From positions 558,001 through 622,000 of the forward strand of contig CAWDOU010000005.1 in NCBI GenBank assembly GCA_963804055.1: a stretch of 64,000 nt of DNA. Reading direction: 5' to 3'. A model generated the notes under the pieces. It worked only from the letters and a program-made list of their open reading frames with translations, searched no databases and was not told the origin of the DNA. Shown piece by piece: positions 26,084 to 35,075 of the stretch. The stretch is from Bog-473 sp963804055 (GTDB lineage Bacteria > Actinomycetota > Acidimicrobiia > Acidimicrobiales > RAAP-2). Each line of letters starts with the position of its first letter. Positions within the stretch are counted from its first letter, which is position 1. A program made the translations under genes and the position numbers.

Positions 26084-27516
26084 TGCCGGGGTGGTTCGCG
26101 GCCCAGGTCGCGCAGGGCGGCACGGGCCGCCCCGAGCCCGCACATGCCGTGCACGCCACCCCCGGGCGGTGTGGCGGCCGAGCACAGGAAGACGCCCGGC
26201 AGGGCGGTGCGGTAAGGGTTCCACCGCGGCGTCGGCCGCATGAGCATCTGCCGGAGGGTGGCGGCGCCGGCGTTGATGTCGCCACCGACGTAGCTCGGGT
26301 TGTGTTCCTCGGTGGCCACGGCCGTGAAGGTCGACCGGGCCAGGATCACGTCACGAAATCCGGGTGCGAAGCGCTCAATCTGCGCTTCTATCCTCTCGGT
26401 CATGTCCACGGGCGAACCGTTGGGCACGTGGCAGTACGCCCACAGCGTGTGCCGGCCTTCCGGCGCCCGGCTGGGGTCGACGACGCAGGGCTGGGTCACG
26501 AGGCAGTAGGGGCGCTCCGCATGCCGGCCCGCGTTCACGTCCGCCTCGCTCCGGGCGATCTCCTCGAAAGTCCCTCCCACGTGCAACGTGGCGGCCTGCC
26601 GGCAGGCCTCGGCTTCCCACGGGACAGGTTCGCTCAGGGCCCAGTCCACCTTGCAGACACCGGGGCCGTAGCGATAGCGCGCCAGCGCGCGTGCGGCGCG
26701 GGAGGGCAGAGCGTCGCCGGCCATCTCGAGGAGCTGACGCGGCGTGACGTCCAGCACAATTGTCCCCACTGGGGGCAACTCGTCCAATCGCTTCACCAGA
26801 TGACCTGTTTCGATCCGCCCGCCGGCGGTGGTGAGCTCGGCGACGAGAGCACCGACGATGGCGCCACTGCCGCCCTGCACCACGGGCCAGCCGTAGTGGT
26901 GTGCCAGCGCGGTGAAGAGCTGGGGGAACACACCGGACAGCGGCGCCGTCAGCGGCAGCATGGAGTGGGCCGCCGTGCCGGCGACGAGGGCCCGCCCCTC
27001 CTCGGTGTGGAAGCGCCGGGCGAGATGCTGGGCCGAAGGGAGGCCACGGAGCGCGAAACCCGCCGCCGCCAGCGGGTGCGGCGGTACGTCGCGCATGGAG
27101 CCCAGGAAGGCGGGCAGGATCTCGTCCAGATTCCCTACAAGGGGAGCGAAGAGCCGCGTGTAGGTCGCCCCGTCCGTGCCCAGTGCCCGTGCCGTCTCGG
27201 CCACATCGGGCCCGACGGCCACGGCGCGGGATCCCCCCAGGGGATGGGCGAAGGCGAGAGCGGGCGTCAGCAGCCGCACACCGTGAGCAGACAGGTCGAT
27301 GTCACGAAAGGCCGGCGAGGCCATCAGCAGCGGGTGGACCGCCGAGCACACGTCGTGGCGGAACCCGGGCAGCGTCAGCTCGGCCGTGCGGCATCCTCCA
27401 CCGGGGTCTTCGGCCGCCTCGTAGACGTCGACCGCCAGGCCGGCGCGTGCGAGAACCAGCGCTGCGACCAACCCGTTGGGCCCGCTGCCGACCACGATGG
27501 CGTCCGCCGTTCTCAT
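26080..27516 (-). CDS. FAD-dependent NAD(P)/phytoene-desaturase-like oxidoreductase
   Basis: About 478 residues. The N-terminal dinucleotide fold is VVGSGPNGLVAALVLARAGL with the glutamate in VYEAAEDPGGGCRTAELTLP, a perfect FAD-binding GxGxxG...E plus the GG motif of amine-oxidase/phytoene desaturase-like proteins. VVQGGSGAIVGALVAELTTA and the C-terminal FLCSAATPPGGGVHGMCGLG complete the FAD site. In actinobacteria these proteins are called phytoene dehydrogenase-like but few make carotenoids, and no other carotenoid gene is visible here. Coupled by overlap to the permease gene downstream. Confidence 0.85.
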   Translation of the reverse strand: MRTADAIVVGSGPNGLVAALVLARAGLAVDVYEAAEDPGGGCRTAELTLPGFRHDVCSAVHPLLMASPAFRDIDLSAHGVRLLTPALAFAHPLGGSRAVAVGPDVAETARALGTDGATYTRLFAPLVGNLDEILPAFLGSMRDVPPHPLAAAGFALRGLPSAQHLARRFHTEEGRALVAGTAAHSMLPLTAPLSGVFPQLFTALAHHYGWPVVQGGSGAIVGALVAELTTAGGRIETGHLVKRLDELPPVGTIVLDVTPRQLLEMAGDALPSRAARALARYRYGPGVCKVDWALSEPVPWEAEACRQAATLHVGGTFEEIARSEADVNAGRHAERPYCLVTQPCVVDPSRAPEGRHTLWAYCHVPNGSPVDMTERIEAQIERFAPGFRDVILARSTFTAVATEEHNPSYVGGDINAGAATLRQMLMRPTPRWNPYRTALPGVFLCSAATPPGGGVHGMCGLGAARAALRDLGREPPRQ

Positions 27517-27523
27517 CGGTGGA

Positions 27524-28375
27524 TCACAGCCGCACCGTCAGCGACTCGGCCGCGCCGATCACGGGAACCGGGCTCTCTGCGAAGCGACAGACGGTCCGTT
27601 GCACCTCGGCGTCGTTTCGCTCCGGGCGGTGGTGGAACAGCGCGACCCGGCCGGCCCCGGCCATGGTGCCCAGGCGGACGGCGTACTCGGCGGCCGCGTG
27701 GCCGAAGGACCCTTCGGCCTCCACCTCCTCGGCCCTCAGGTGGGCGTCATGGATCAGGAGGTCGACGTCGTGCGCCAATCGCAGGGCCGCCTCGTGATAC
27801 TCGCCGATGCCGCCTGGCCCCGGCCCGAACGCCGTCGGGCAATGGTCCGGTATGTAGGCGACCGACGAATGGCCGTCGCTGATCCGGAAGCCGACGGTGT
27901 GGCCACCCTTGTGGGGGACATCGACGGCCAGCACACTGAAGCCCTCAACCGTGAACGGCTCCGCTGGGATGTACGCGAACTGCCACTCGCCGCGCAGCGC
28001 CGAGGGCGGAATCGGAAAGAAGGGTGGTGACATCATGCGGGCCAGCAGCGCCTCGGCTTCCAAGCCATCGCCCTGGTCCGGCACCAGCATGCGCACGCGT
28101 GCGTCCTCGCGATCGCCGGCTGGGAAGAAGGGCAGGCCCTGGACATGGTCCCAGTGCAGGTGGGTCAGGAGGAGGCTGCCGCAGAAAGGGAGATCTCCCA
28201 GGAGCTTGGAGAGGCGCCGGAGTCCGGTTCCCGCGTCCAACAGCAGCGTCGGTCGACCGGCTGATGCACCGTCGTCGCGCGCCAGGGCCACACACGAGGT
28301 GTGCCCACCGAAGCGGACGTAGTCGAGACCTGGTGCGGGCGTCGATCCCCGGGTCCCGCAGAAGGTGACACGCAC
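27524..28375 (-). CDS. MBL-fold metallo-hydrolase
   Basis: About 283 residues from GTG 28375. It starts MRVTFCGTRGSTPAPGLDYV, like cyclic-nucleotide phosphodiesterase or PhnP-like beta-lactamase-fold enzymes. The metal motif THLHWDHVQGLPFF (HxHxDH) is intact, followed by IPDHCP, LLIHDAHL with the bridging aspartate, SFGHAAAEYAVRLG and LFHHRPERND as the last histidine. Given the cyclase and cyclic-nucleotide-binding genes next door, hydrolysis of a cyclic nucleotide is a reasonable but unproven guess. It lies 5 bases after the cNMP-binding gene on the same strand. Confidence 0.87.
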   Translation of the reverse strand: MRVTFCGTRGSTPAPGLDYVRFGGHTSCVALARDDGASAGRPTLLLDAGTGLRRLSKLLGDLPFCGSLLLTHLHWDHVQGLPFFPAGDREDARVRMLVPDQGDGLEAEALLARMMSPPFFPIPPSALRGEWQFAYIPAEPFTVEGFSVLAVDVPHKGGHTVGFRISDGHSSVAYIPDHCPTAFGPGPGGIGEYHEAALRLAHDVDLLIHDAHLRAEEVEAEGSFGHAAAEYAVRLGTMAGAGRVALFHHRPERNDAEVQRTVCRFAESPVPVIGAAESLTVRL

Positions 28376-28379
28376 CCGC

Positions 28380-29399
28380 TCAGTCTCGCGCTCGGTCCTC
28401 GCGGCGATGCCCCGCGGACAGCTCTTCCAGATGCGCCCGCTCGATCAGTTCGGCCTCGAAGAGAGCGACCCGACAGGGCGTCACTGCGATGTTGCTGGAG
28501 GTGCGAATGCCGCCTTCAAGATGCGCCCGCTCGCCGAGCAGCGCCCCCGGCCCGTACTCGGCCAGCCGTTCTCCGCCCCGCTCGACACGTACGATCCCGT
28601 CGAGGACGAGGAGGATCTCCGTTCCCGGTTCGCCCTCGTCGAACAGGATCGTGCCGGCGGGGAAGCGCTCGATACGGCGCTTGCCCCCACCCTGCATCAG
28701 CTGGGTCGAGAGGGAGGTCTCGAGTGCCGACTCCACGGCGGACACCAGCGCCTCGGAGTCCTCGTCGCCCCACGGACTGTGCTTGCCGAACGACTTGCGG
28801 TACCAGTCCTTGAAGTCGGTCAGGCCCGACTTGTGCGAGAGCGTGTTGTCGGCGTCGTAGACCCAGTGCCGAGGGAAGCGGCTCGCACCGATCAGCGCGT
28901 GTTCCGCCCGCCCGTCCGCGTGCAGCGTCAACGACAGCGTCGTCCAGACCAGCGGGGCCTGCCACTGCACGAAGGGGCGACGGCGTACGCGCCGTGGCGC
29001 AGGAACGCCGGTACGTCCGCCGCAGGTCTGCACGAACTTCACCCAGCCGTCGCCGCGCTCGGGAGTGCGCTGAATGTCCGGCAGCTGCACCGCCTGGAAG
29101 CGGTGGCGCACGGCCCCGAGGTTCACCAGCGTCGTGCCCATGAGGCCTCCGCCCTCGTAGCCGCAGTCGACGATCTGTCCGTCCTGCACCGTGATGGATG
29201 CCCGCAACTCATTGGCAAAGCGGAAACGGTCCTCGTCCCGAAGTTGCACGACGTCCATGCCCTCGGTCGGGGGCGGGGGGTCGTAGTGCGTGATCCCCGA
29301 GTCGAACGCCAGGCGCTGGGCGCCCTCGATCGCTTCGGACGGGATCCACGAGAGCGAAGTGACGAGACCGGTGTGGCGGGTCAGCCCTTGTGTGCTCAT
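28380..29399 (-). CDS. Cyclic nucleotide-binding domain protein
   Basis: About 339 residues. Residues about 1-220 form a conserved module I do not recognise (MSTQGLTRHTGLVTSLSWIP, FVQTCGGRTGVPAPRRVRRR, ASRFPRHWVYDADNTLSHKS). The C-terminus is a cyclic-nucleotide-binding beta-roll: RIERFPAGTILFDEGEPGTE, ILLVLDGIVRVERGGERLAE, YGPGALLGERAHLEGGIRTS, SNIAVTPCRVALFEAELIER, with GERAHLEGGIRTS as the phosphate-binding cassette. There is no HTH domain, so it is not a CRP-type regulator. It is divergent from the REC-cyclase gene (29517), a natural source of its ligand. Confidence 0.8.
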   Translation of the reverse strand: MSTQGLTRHTGLVTSLSWIPSEAIEGAQRLAFDSGITHYDPPPPTEGMDVVQLRDEDRFRFANELRASITVQDGQIVDCGYEGGGLMGTTLVNLGAVRHRFQAVQLPDIQRTPERGDGWVKFVQTCGGRTGVPAPRRVRRRPFVQWQAPLVWTTLSLTLHADGRAEHALIGASRFPRHWVYDADNTLSHKSGLTDFKDWYRKSFGKHSPWGDEDSEALVSAVESALETSLSTQLMQGGGKRRIERFPAGTILFDEGEPGTEILLVLDGIVRVERGGERLAEYGPGALLGERAHLEGGIRTSSNIAVTPCRVALFEAELIERAHLEELSAGHRREDRARD

Positions 29400-29455
29400 G
29401 TCTGTCAGCCTCTACCGGTCGAGATGCGGTGACGAGTGTGGTGACAGGCATCGCA

Positions 29456-29472
29456 TGGTGTGCCTAGCACCA
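29456..29472. promoter_or_regulatory. Inverted repeat TGGTG-N7-CACCA upstream of the REC-cyclase gene
   Basis: Perfect five-base arms at 29456-29460 and 29468-29472, in the gap between the divergent cNMP-binding and REC-cyclase genes, 44 bases before the GTG at 29517. The arms resemble the half sites of the GGTGGtgCCACC elements near the LuxR-type regulator at 34 kb, so a common regulator is possible. Confidence 0.3.
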
Positions 29473-29516
29473 CCCGGAGCGGGATGGTTCCCACCTGTCC
29501 GGGAGGCCCCGCGTAT

Positions 29517-30893
29517 GTGAGAACTGGACCCGTGGATGACACAGCGGCTGCGGCCGGCACGATCTCGGTGTTCCTGGCCGATGACAACCTCATCGTCCGG
29601 GAAGGCGTCAAGGCCCTGATCGAACGGCACAAGGACCTTCGGATAGTGGGCGTGGGCGCGGACTACGACGAGGTCGTGGACGGAGCCACCTCATTGCAGC
29701 CTCAGGTCCTGGTCACCGACATCCGGATGCCCCCGGAGTTCAACCGCGAGGGCATCGACGCCGCCAAAGAGGTGCGCAAGCGGCACCCGGGCACGGGGGT
29801 CGTGATCCTCTCCCAGTACGACGACCCCGAGTACGCGGTGTCCCTGTTGGCCGAAGGATCGGCCGGTTACGGGTACCTCCTGAAGGATCACATCGCCCAA
29901 GGGGACCAGTTGGTGGACGCCATCCGGTCCGTGGCGAGCGGAGGGAACGCACTCGACCCTGCGATCGTGGACGCGCTGCTGCGTCCGATGACGGTGAACG
30001 GCGGACTCTCGCCTCCCGAAGAGGAGCTCCTCGCCCTGGTGGCCGAGGGCAAGCCGATCAAGGCCATTGCCGTTGCGAAGCGGCTCCCGCCCGAAGCCGT
30101 CGACGCCGAAGTCGAGGCGGTCTTTGTCAAGCTCGCCGAGGGCGTCTCGGCCGGAACGGAGGGGGCGCTGCAGCGCTTGCGGTTGCTGCACAAGGCCATC
30201 GTGGACCGTGAGGAACAAGGGGAGACGCTCTCACGGCTGCTCCCCGGTGGCTTGGCCGAGAAGCTCCGCCGCGACGGCCGCCAGATCGGCCAGACGGAGC
30301 GGGTCGTCGTCACCGTCCTCATGAGCGACATCCGCTCGTATTCGACGATCGCCGAACACGCCGACCCGAGCCAGCTGGCAGGACAGCTCAACGTCCACCG
30401 CGCCGCCATGAACGATGCCATCCTCGGTGAGAACGGCACCGTCATGCAGTTCGTGGGCGACGCGGTGATGGCCGTCTTCGGCGCCCCGTTCGAGCAGGTG
30501 GATCACGCCGACCGCGCCGTGATGGCGGCACTCGCCATGCACGAGAAGCAATCGGCCATCAACCGCCGGTGGGAGGAAGAGGGCCTGCCCCCGTTCGGCC
30601 TCGGCCTGGGTCTCTCGACCGGGGAGGCTGCGGCTGCCCTCCTCGGCTCCGAAGAGCGGTTGGAATACACCCTCGTCGGGGACACGGTGAACATGTCGCA
30701 GCGGCTCCAGCAGCTCGCCGAGGCGGGCGAGATCGTGGTCTCCCAGGGCACCGTGGACGCCTGGGAGGTGGCCCGGGAGACGGTCGCCCTGGCACCCCAA
30801 TTGGTGAAGGGCCGCGAGACCCCCGTTCTCGCATACAAACTGGTGGACGACCGATGCCGGTCCGGCGACGCTCCGGCGAAAGAAGGAAGCTGA
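29517..30893 (+). CDS. Response regulator with class III adenylate/guanylate cyclase output
   Basis: About 458 residues from GTG 29517, chosen because gggagg lies 10 bases before it; GTG 29532 is the alternative. The receiver domain is TISVFLADDNLIVREGVKAL with phosphoacceptor aspartate in VLVTDIRMPPEFNREG and the lysine in YLLKDHIAQG. A LuxR-like linker, ALVAEGKPIKAIAVAKRLPP, follows. The catalytic domain has the first metal aspartate in VLMSDIRSYSTIAEHADPSQ, the second in QFVGDAVMAVFGAPFEQVD, and VGDTVNMSQRLQ. It would turn a phosphorelay signal into cAMP or cGMP. The ABC ATPase gene follows after one base. Confidence 0.88.
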   Translation: MRTGPVDDTAAAAGTISVFLADDNLIVREGVKALIERHKDLRIVGVGADYDEVVDGATSLQPQVLVTDIRMPPEFNREGIDAAKEVRKRHPGTGVVILSQYDDPEYAVSLLAEGSAGYGYLLKDHIAQGDQLVDAIRSVASGGNALDPAIVDALLRPMTVNGGLSPPEEELLALVAEGKPIKAIAVAKRLPPEAVDAEVEAVFVKLAEGVSAGTEGALQRLRLLHKAIVDREEQGETLSRLLPGGLAEKLRRDGRQIGQTERVVVTVLMSDIRSYSTIAEHADPSQLAGQLNVHRAAMNDAILGENGTVMQFVGDAVMAVFGAPFEQVDHADRAVMAALAMHEKQSAINRRWEEEGLPPFGLGLGLSTGEAAAALLGSEERLEYTLVGDTVNMSQRLQQLAEAGEIVVSQGTVDAWEVARETVALAPQLVKGRETPVLAYKLVDDRCRSGDAPAKEGS

Positions 30894-30894
30894 C

Positions 30895-31599
30895 ATGGAC
30901 GCCTTGGTCGTAGACAAAGTCCGGAAGACGTTCGAGGCGGAGAACGCGCCGGTGCGGGCCCTGCGGGGCGCCAACCTGGTGGTCCCGGAAGGGGATTTCG
31001 TGGCGCTCATGGGCCCCTCCGGTTGCGGGAAGTCGACTCTCCTCAACCTGGTTGCCGGGCTCGATGTGGCCGACGAGGGGACGATCACCGTCGCCGGTGA
31101 GCTCGTGACGGGCCGCACCGAGGACGAGTTGTCGCAGCTGCGCCGGCGCCACATCGGGATCGTCTTCCAATTCTTCAACCTCCTGGAGGGCATGACAGTC
31201 CTGGAGAACGTGGCCTTGCCGGCGGTCATTGCCGGGCGGAAGCGCAAGATGGCGGAGACAAGGGCGCGGGATCTCCTCGACCTGCTGGGAATCGGAGACA
31301 AAGCGGGCACCGTGCCGGGCATGCTCTCGGGTGGGCAGCGGCAGCGGCTCGCCATTGCCCGCGCCCTGGCCAACGAGCCGACCCTGTTGCTGGCCGACGA
31401 GCCGACGGGTGCCTTGGACTCGGAGGGCGGCCAGGAGGTCATCGAACTGCTGAGCCGCCTGCACGCCGGAGGGCAGACGATCATCCTCGTGACGCACGAC
31501 GCCGGCGTCGCGTCCGCCGCCGAGCGGATCGTACGGATGCGCGATGGAAGGATCGCGGTGGACGAGGAGTCGGAGCTCCCCGTGCCCGTCCAGTCCTAA
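30895..31599 (+). CDS. ABC transporter ATP-binding protein (MacB/LolD type)
   Basis: About 234 residues. Walker A GPSGCGKSTLLNLVAG, Q-loop FQFFNLLEGMTVLENV, signature LSGGQRQRLAIARALAN, Walker B LLLADEPTGALDS and switch THDAG are all intact. The FFNLLEGMTVLENVALPAVI segment and DEPTGALDS are typical of ATPases that drive FtsX-type permeases. The matching permease is probably the one at 35076 and perhaps also that at 23594. It lies between the REC-cyclase and the histidine kinase on one strand, as in signal-controlled export systems. Confidence 0.92.
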   Translation: MDALVVDKVRKTFEAENAPVRALRGANLVVPEGDFVALMGPSGCGKSTLLNLVAGLDVADEGTITVAGELVTGRTEDELSQLRRRHIGIVFQFFNLLEGMTVLENVALPAVIAGRKRKMAETRARDLLDLLGIGDKAGTVPGMLSGGQRQRLAIARALANEPTLLLADEPTGALDSEGGQEVIELLSRLHAGGQTIILVTHDAGVASAAERIVRMRDGRIAVDEESELPVPVQS

Positions 31600-31610
31600 G
31601 GCGCGTCACC

Positions 31611-33768
31611 GTGACCGTACGTGACGACGTGCAGGCGGATACCCACGGCCGTTCGACAGTCGCGCCCATTCCGTCAGCGAGCACCTTCGGGTCGTTCAGA
31701 CTCCTGCAGGTCCTTCTCTTCGGGCTGACCCTGGCCGGCGTCGTGATCGGCTGGCGGATCGCCGTACCCCAGGGGACCGCACCGGCCACCTCCGTCGCCT
31801 TCGGGCTCACGCTCGCGTGGTCGCTGGTCGGACTCGTCGATACCCGGGCCAAGGACCGCGTCGGGACGAAGGCCTCCCCCTTCCATCTCCTGGCGGCCAT
31901 CGACGCCCTGGTCGCCGCGGTGGCGCTCACGGCCGGCCGCAAGGCGGAGGTGGCGCATGCGTCCGGTAGCGCACGTGACATCGCGACGTTGGCCGCCCTC
32001 GCGGTGACGGCGATCTCGTTCCACTTCCTGCTGGCTCTGCCCGACGGCCGGCTGCACGATTCGGTCCGGCGCGCCGTGGCGGTCAGCGGCTACGTCGTGG
32101 CGGTCGCCATCGGGTTGGTCTTCGTGCTGGACCACCGGCCATTCAGCCTCGCCGACGGCGCCATCAGCTGGACCATCGCAGGAGTGCTGGCCATCGCGCC
32201 GATGCGCAGCCGTTACATCGGGTCGATCGGACATCGTCGCGAACGCATGGAGTGGTTCGGGATCGGCGTGACGCTGGCCGTCACGGCGGCCCTCATCGCG
32301 ACGGTGCTGCATCTCCTGGTCGGTTGGCCTGAGCAACTGGGCGCGGTCACCGCCGCGGCGACCGTCCTCGTCCCGCTCGGCCTGCTCGTCAGCGAGAACA
32401 GGCGATGGGGCCCGCACGCCAGCCGAGGCCTCGTCCAGGTGCTCGCCGTGCTCGGATTCGTGGTCGTGGTCTCGGCTATCTATCTGGTCGTGGTGCTCGG
32501 CCTCGGCCACGCTCCCAAGACCACGGGCGACAAGGAGGTGCTGGCTCTCTCCATGGTCGCATCCGGCGTGGCCGCCCTCATCTTCGTGCCGGTTCGGGCC
32601 CGCTTCCTCGACTCCGCCACCCGGTTCGTCTACGGATCACGGGAGGCGCCGGACGAGGTCCTGCGGACCTTCGGCAGCAGGCTCACGCGCGCCATTCCGA
32701 TGGACGAGCTATTGCTCCAACTGGCGGAGTCGCTGCGCAAGACGATGGCTCTGGCGAGCGCAGAGGTCTACACGGGTACAGGTGACGTGTTGGACAGGAC
32801 GGCCTCGGTGCCGGATCTCGGCCCCGGATCGCTGGTCGTCTCGCCGCGGGAGCGCCCGGTCGTGACCCGGGCCGGTGTGTCGGGCACCGCCTGGGCCTCC
32901 ATCTGGCTGCCGGCGCTCGTCAAGGGGCGCGAGGGCGAGCAGATCAGGGTCGCCCCGGTGAGTCACGCCGGCGAGCTGCTCGGCCTCATCGTGGTCGAGC
33001 GGTCACAGATGGCCGAGCGCGTTCTCCGAGGACGATGACCGCGTGCTGACCGACCTGGCCCGGCAGGTCGGGTTGGCCCTCCACAACTCCCAGCTCGACA
33101 CGGCCCTGCAGACGACGCTGGACGAGGTCCGCAAACAGGCCGATGCCTTGCGTGAGTCCCGGGCCCGGGTCGTGGCCAGCGGCGACGCCGAACGACGTCG
33201 GGTCGAGCGGAACCTCCACGACGGTGCACAGCAACATTTGGTCGCGTTGGCCGTCAACCTCCGGCTGGCCAAGGACATCATCGTGGACGACCAGGAAGCC
33301 GGGATGGAGATGCTGGACCAGCTGGCCGGCGAGGTCCAGGAGACCATTCAGGAACTCAGGGAGCTGGCGCACGGGATCTACCCCCCGCTGCTCGTCGACA
33401 GCGGCCTCGTCGAGGCGCTACGGGCCGCGGCGAACCGCAGTCCCCTTCCTGTTGAGATCGTGGCCGATGGCATCAGGCGGTACCCGTCGGAGACGGAAGC
33501 GGCCGTCTACTTCTGCTGCCTCGAGGCACTCCAGAACGCCGGGAAGCACGCTCCCGAATCGCGGGTGCAGGTCCATCTCTGGGAAGAGTCCGGCGGCCTG
33601 CTCTTCAGCGTGATCGACGACGGCCCGGGCTTCGACCCAGAGGCCGCGCAACGTGGCCACGGCTACGTGAACATGGAGGACCGACTCGGCGCCATCGGTG
33701 GAACGGTGCGCTGGGACTCGGAACTCGGAAAGGGATCCGAGGTACGGGGATCGGTGCCGCTCGTCTGA
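31611..33768 (+). pseudogene. Sensor histidine kinase (HisKA_3/NarL class) split by a frameshift
   Basis: From GTG 31611 the N-terminal frame has about nine membrane segments (LLQVLLFGLTLAGVVIGWRI and onward to VVVVSAIYLVVVLGLGHAP) and a GAF-like domain, ending at TGA 33038. The kinase core continues in another frame to 33768: DHp helix AERRRVERNLHDGAQQHLVA with the phospho-histidine, and HATPase motifs ALQNAGKHAPESRVQV and VIDDGPGFDPEA. Skipping one G at 33021 joins MAER to FSEDDDRVLTDLARQVGLAL perfectly. So one extra base splits an otherwise intact kinase of about 718 residues. Sequencing error or a recent lesion cannot be told apart. Its likely partners are the regulators at 33788 and 34248 and the REC-cyclase at 29517. 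Confidence 0.85.
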
Positions 33769-33787
33769 ATGGGCGGGACGGTTCGGC

Positions 33788-34180
33788 TCAGACCGAAATG
33801 AACTGCTTCGTCGTGCGGCTTTCCCAGAGACGTCGAAGGGTGTCGGCTCCCAGGTGCTCCTTGTTGAGGTAGGCGCGGGCGCCGCTCGTGGCGACGTCGG
33901 GTGGCAGGTCGCCGGCATCGTAGGTGGAGCACAGGATCACAACGACCTCGGGGTGGCGGGACACCATGGCCCGGGTGGCCTCTATCCCGTTCATTTCCGG
34001 CATGTTGATGTCCATCAGGACCAGGGCGGGGTTGAGCTCCTCCTCGAGGGCCACCGCCTCGCTGCCACTGGCGGCTTCGCCGACGAGCTCGAATTCAGTG
34101 GCCCGCTTCAGGACGGCCTTCATGGCCGCACGGAACGGTGCCTGGTCGTCAACGATCAGGACGGGGAGCCGATCGCTCAT
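33788..34180 (-). CDS. Stand-alone response regulator receiver protein
   Basis: A 130-residue receiver domain with no output domain. The acidic pair VLIVDDQAPFRAAMKAVLKR, phosphoacceptor aspartate in ALVLMDINMPEMNGIEATRA, the threonine-position residue in VVILCSTYDAG and the lysine in ARAYLNKEHLGADTLRRLWE are present. Such CheY-like proteins pass phosphate or bind partners. It converges with the histidine kinase gene 20 bases away, and shares a 15-base upstream element with the LuxR-type regulator gene next to it. Confidence 0.87.
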   Translation of the reverse strand: MSDRLPVLIVDDQAPFRAAMKAVLKRATEFELVGEAASGSEAVALEEELNPALVLMDINMPEMNGIEATRAMVSRHPEVVVILCSTYDAGDLPPDVATSGARAYLNKEHLGADTLRRLWESRTTKQFISV

Positions 34181-34213
34181 CCACCCATTGTCTCATGGCG
34201 CCCGATGTGCTGA

Positions 34214-34252
34214 CCGTGGTGGTGCCACGCATGACAGAGGGGTGGTGTCACC
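34214..34252. promoter_or_regulatory. Operator candidate: two GGTGG/CCACC-type inverted repeats
   Basis: Upstream of the receiver gene (start 34180) is ccgtggtggtgccac at 34214-34228, followed at 34241-34252 by the related palindrome ggtggtgtcacc. The 15-base sequence recurs exactly at 34966-34980, upstream of the LuxR-type gene and the divergent permease. The palindromic centre ggtgg-tg-ccac(c) is the size of a NarL/FixJ half-site pair. Confidence 0.45.
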
Positions 34253-34922
34253 CTCCTCCCGGGTCGCTGAGGTAGACGAGCACCGCCTTGACCCGCCTGT
34301 TCAGGTCGCGTTCCTCGGTCAGACCGAGCTTGGAGAAGATGGAGTTCGTATGCTTTTCCACCGCCCGTTCGGATACCTGGAGGGCTGCGGCGATGGCGGC
34401 GTTGCTCTTGCCCTTGGCCATCTCGCCCAGGATCTCGGACTCGCGTGGTGTCAGCCAGGACAGGTCCGATTTCCGGCGGGACGACTTGGCCTCGATCAAC
34501 TCGTCGACGATCTGCGGATCGATCATGGAGCCCGACTGCGCGACCGTGCGGATCGCCTGGGCCAGCTCGTCCGCTCCCGCGACCTGCTCCTTGAGCAGGT
34601 AGGCACGGCCGGCTGAGCCGGTCTCGAGGAGTGCGAGCGCATAGGAAGGCGTCTTGTACTGGCTCAGGACGACCACGCCCACCTCGGGCTTGTGCTCCCG
34701 CAGCCACGAGGCCGCCTGGATCCCCTCGTCCGTCCCGGTGGGGGGCATGCGGATATCGGTGACGACGACGTCGGGCGAGGCGTCCTCGATGAGCTCCAAC
34801 AGCTCGGGAAGGTCGGCGGCTCGACCCACGAGATCCAAGTCGGGCTCGCCGTCGATGATGCGGGCGATGCCCTCCCGGAGCAGTGCGTTGTCCTCCGCCA
34901 AAACCACCCTGATGGTCGCCAT
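34248..34922 (-). CDS. NarL/LuxR-family response regulator
   Basis: About 224 residues from ATG 34922 (MATIRVVLAEDNALLREGIA). The receiver domain shows VVTDIRMPPTGTDEGIQA with the phosphoacceptor and YLLKEQVAGADELAQAIRTV with the lysine. The C-terminal LuxR helix-turn-helix is LTPRESEILGEMAKGKSNAA, IAAALQVSERAVEKHTNSIF, SKLGLTEERDLNRRVKAVLV. It is the DNA-binding partner of the adjacent NarL-class kinase. A longer upstream frame adds a proline/histidine-rich stretch that overlaps the promoter and is rejected. Likely binds the paired 15-base elements flanking it. Confidence 0.92.
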   Translation of the reverse strand: MATIRVVLAEDNALLREGIARIIDGEPDLDLVGRAADLPELLELIEDASPDVVVTDIRMPPTGTDEGIQAASWLREHKPEVGVVVLSQYKTPSYALALLETGSAGRAYLLKEQVAGADELAQAIRTVAQSGSMIDPQIVDELIEAKSSRRKSDLSWLTPRESEILGEMAKGKSNAAIAAALQVSERAVEKHTNSIFSKLGLTEERDLNRRVKAVLVYLSDPGGG

Positions 34923-34965
34923 GCCAAGCGTACGGTAGCGCGGCCGTGCCGGATGACCTGGGTCT

Positions 34966-34980
34966 CCGTGGTGGTGCCAC
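34966..34980. promoter_or_regulatory. Second copy of the 15-bp element ccgtggtggtgccac
   Basis: Exact duplicate of 34214-34228, in the 153-base divergent gap between the LuxR-type regulator (start 34922) and the permease (start 35076). Extended by one base it gives the palindrome ggtggtgccacc (34970-34981). Position and repetition suggest autoregulation plus control of the exporter. Confidence 0.45.
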
Positions 34981-35075
34981 CCCCGGCGCCAGGTCAAGCT
35001 GGCACCCTTGGCAAATCAGCCCTCGCTGGGGAGACTGCACTCCGGGATGCGGGGAGCGGGAGAGCAGCGAGCGAC

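Noticed and set aside
23115..26285. Minus-strand frame of over 1000 codons across the permease
   Set aside because: Frame-shifted shadow rich in Arg/Pro/His; the true frame has FtsX motifs.
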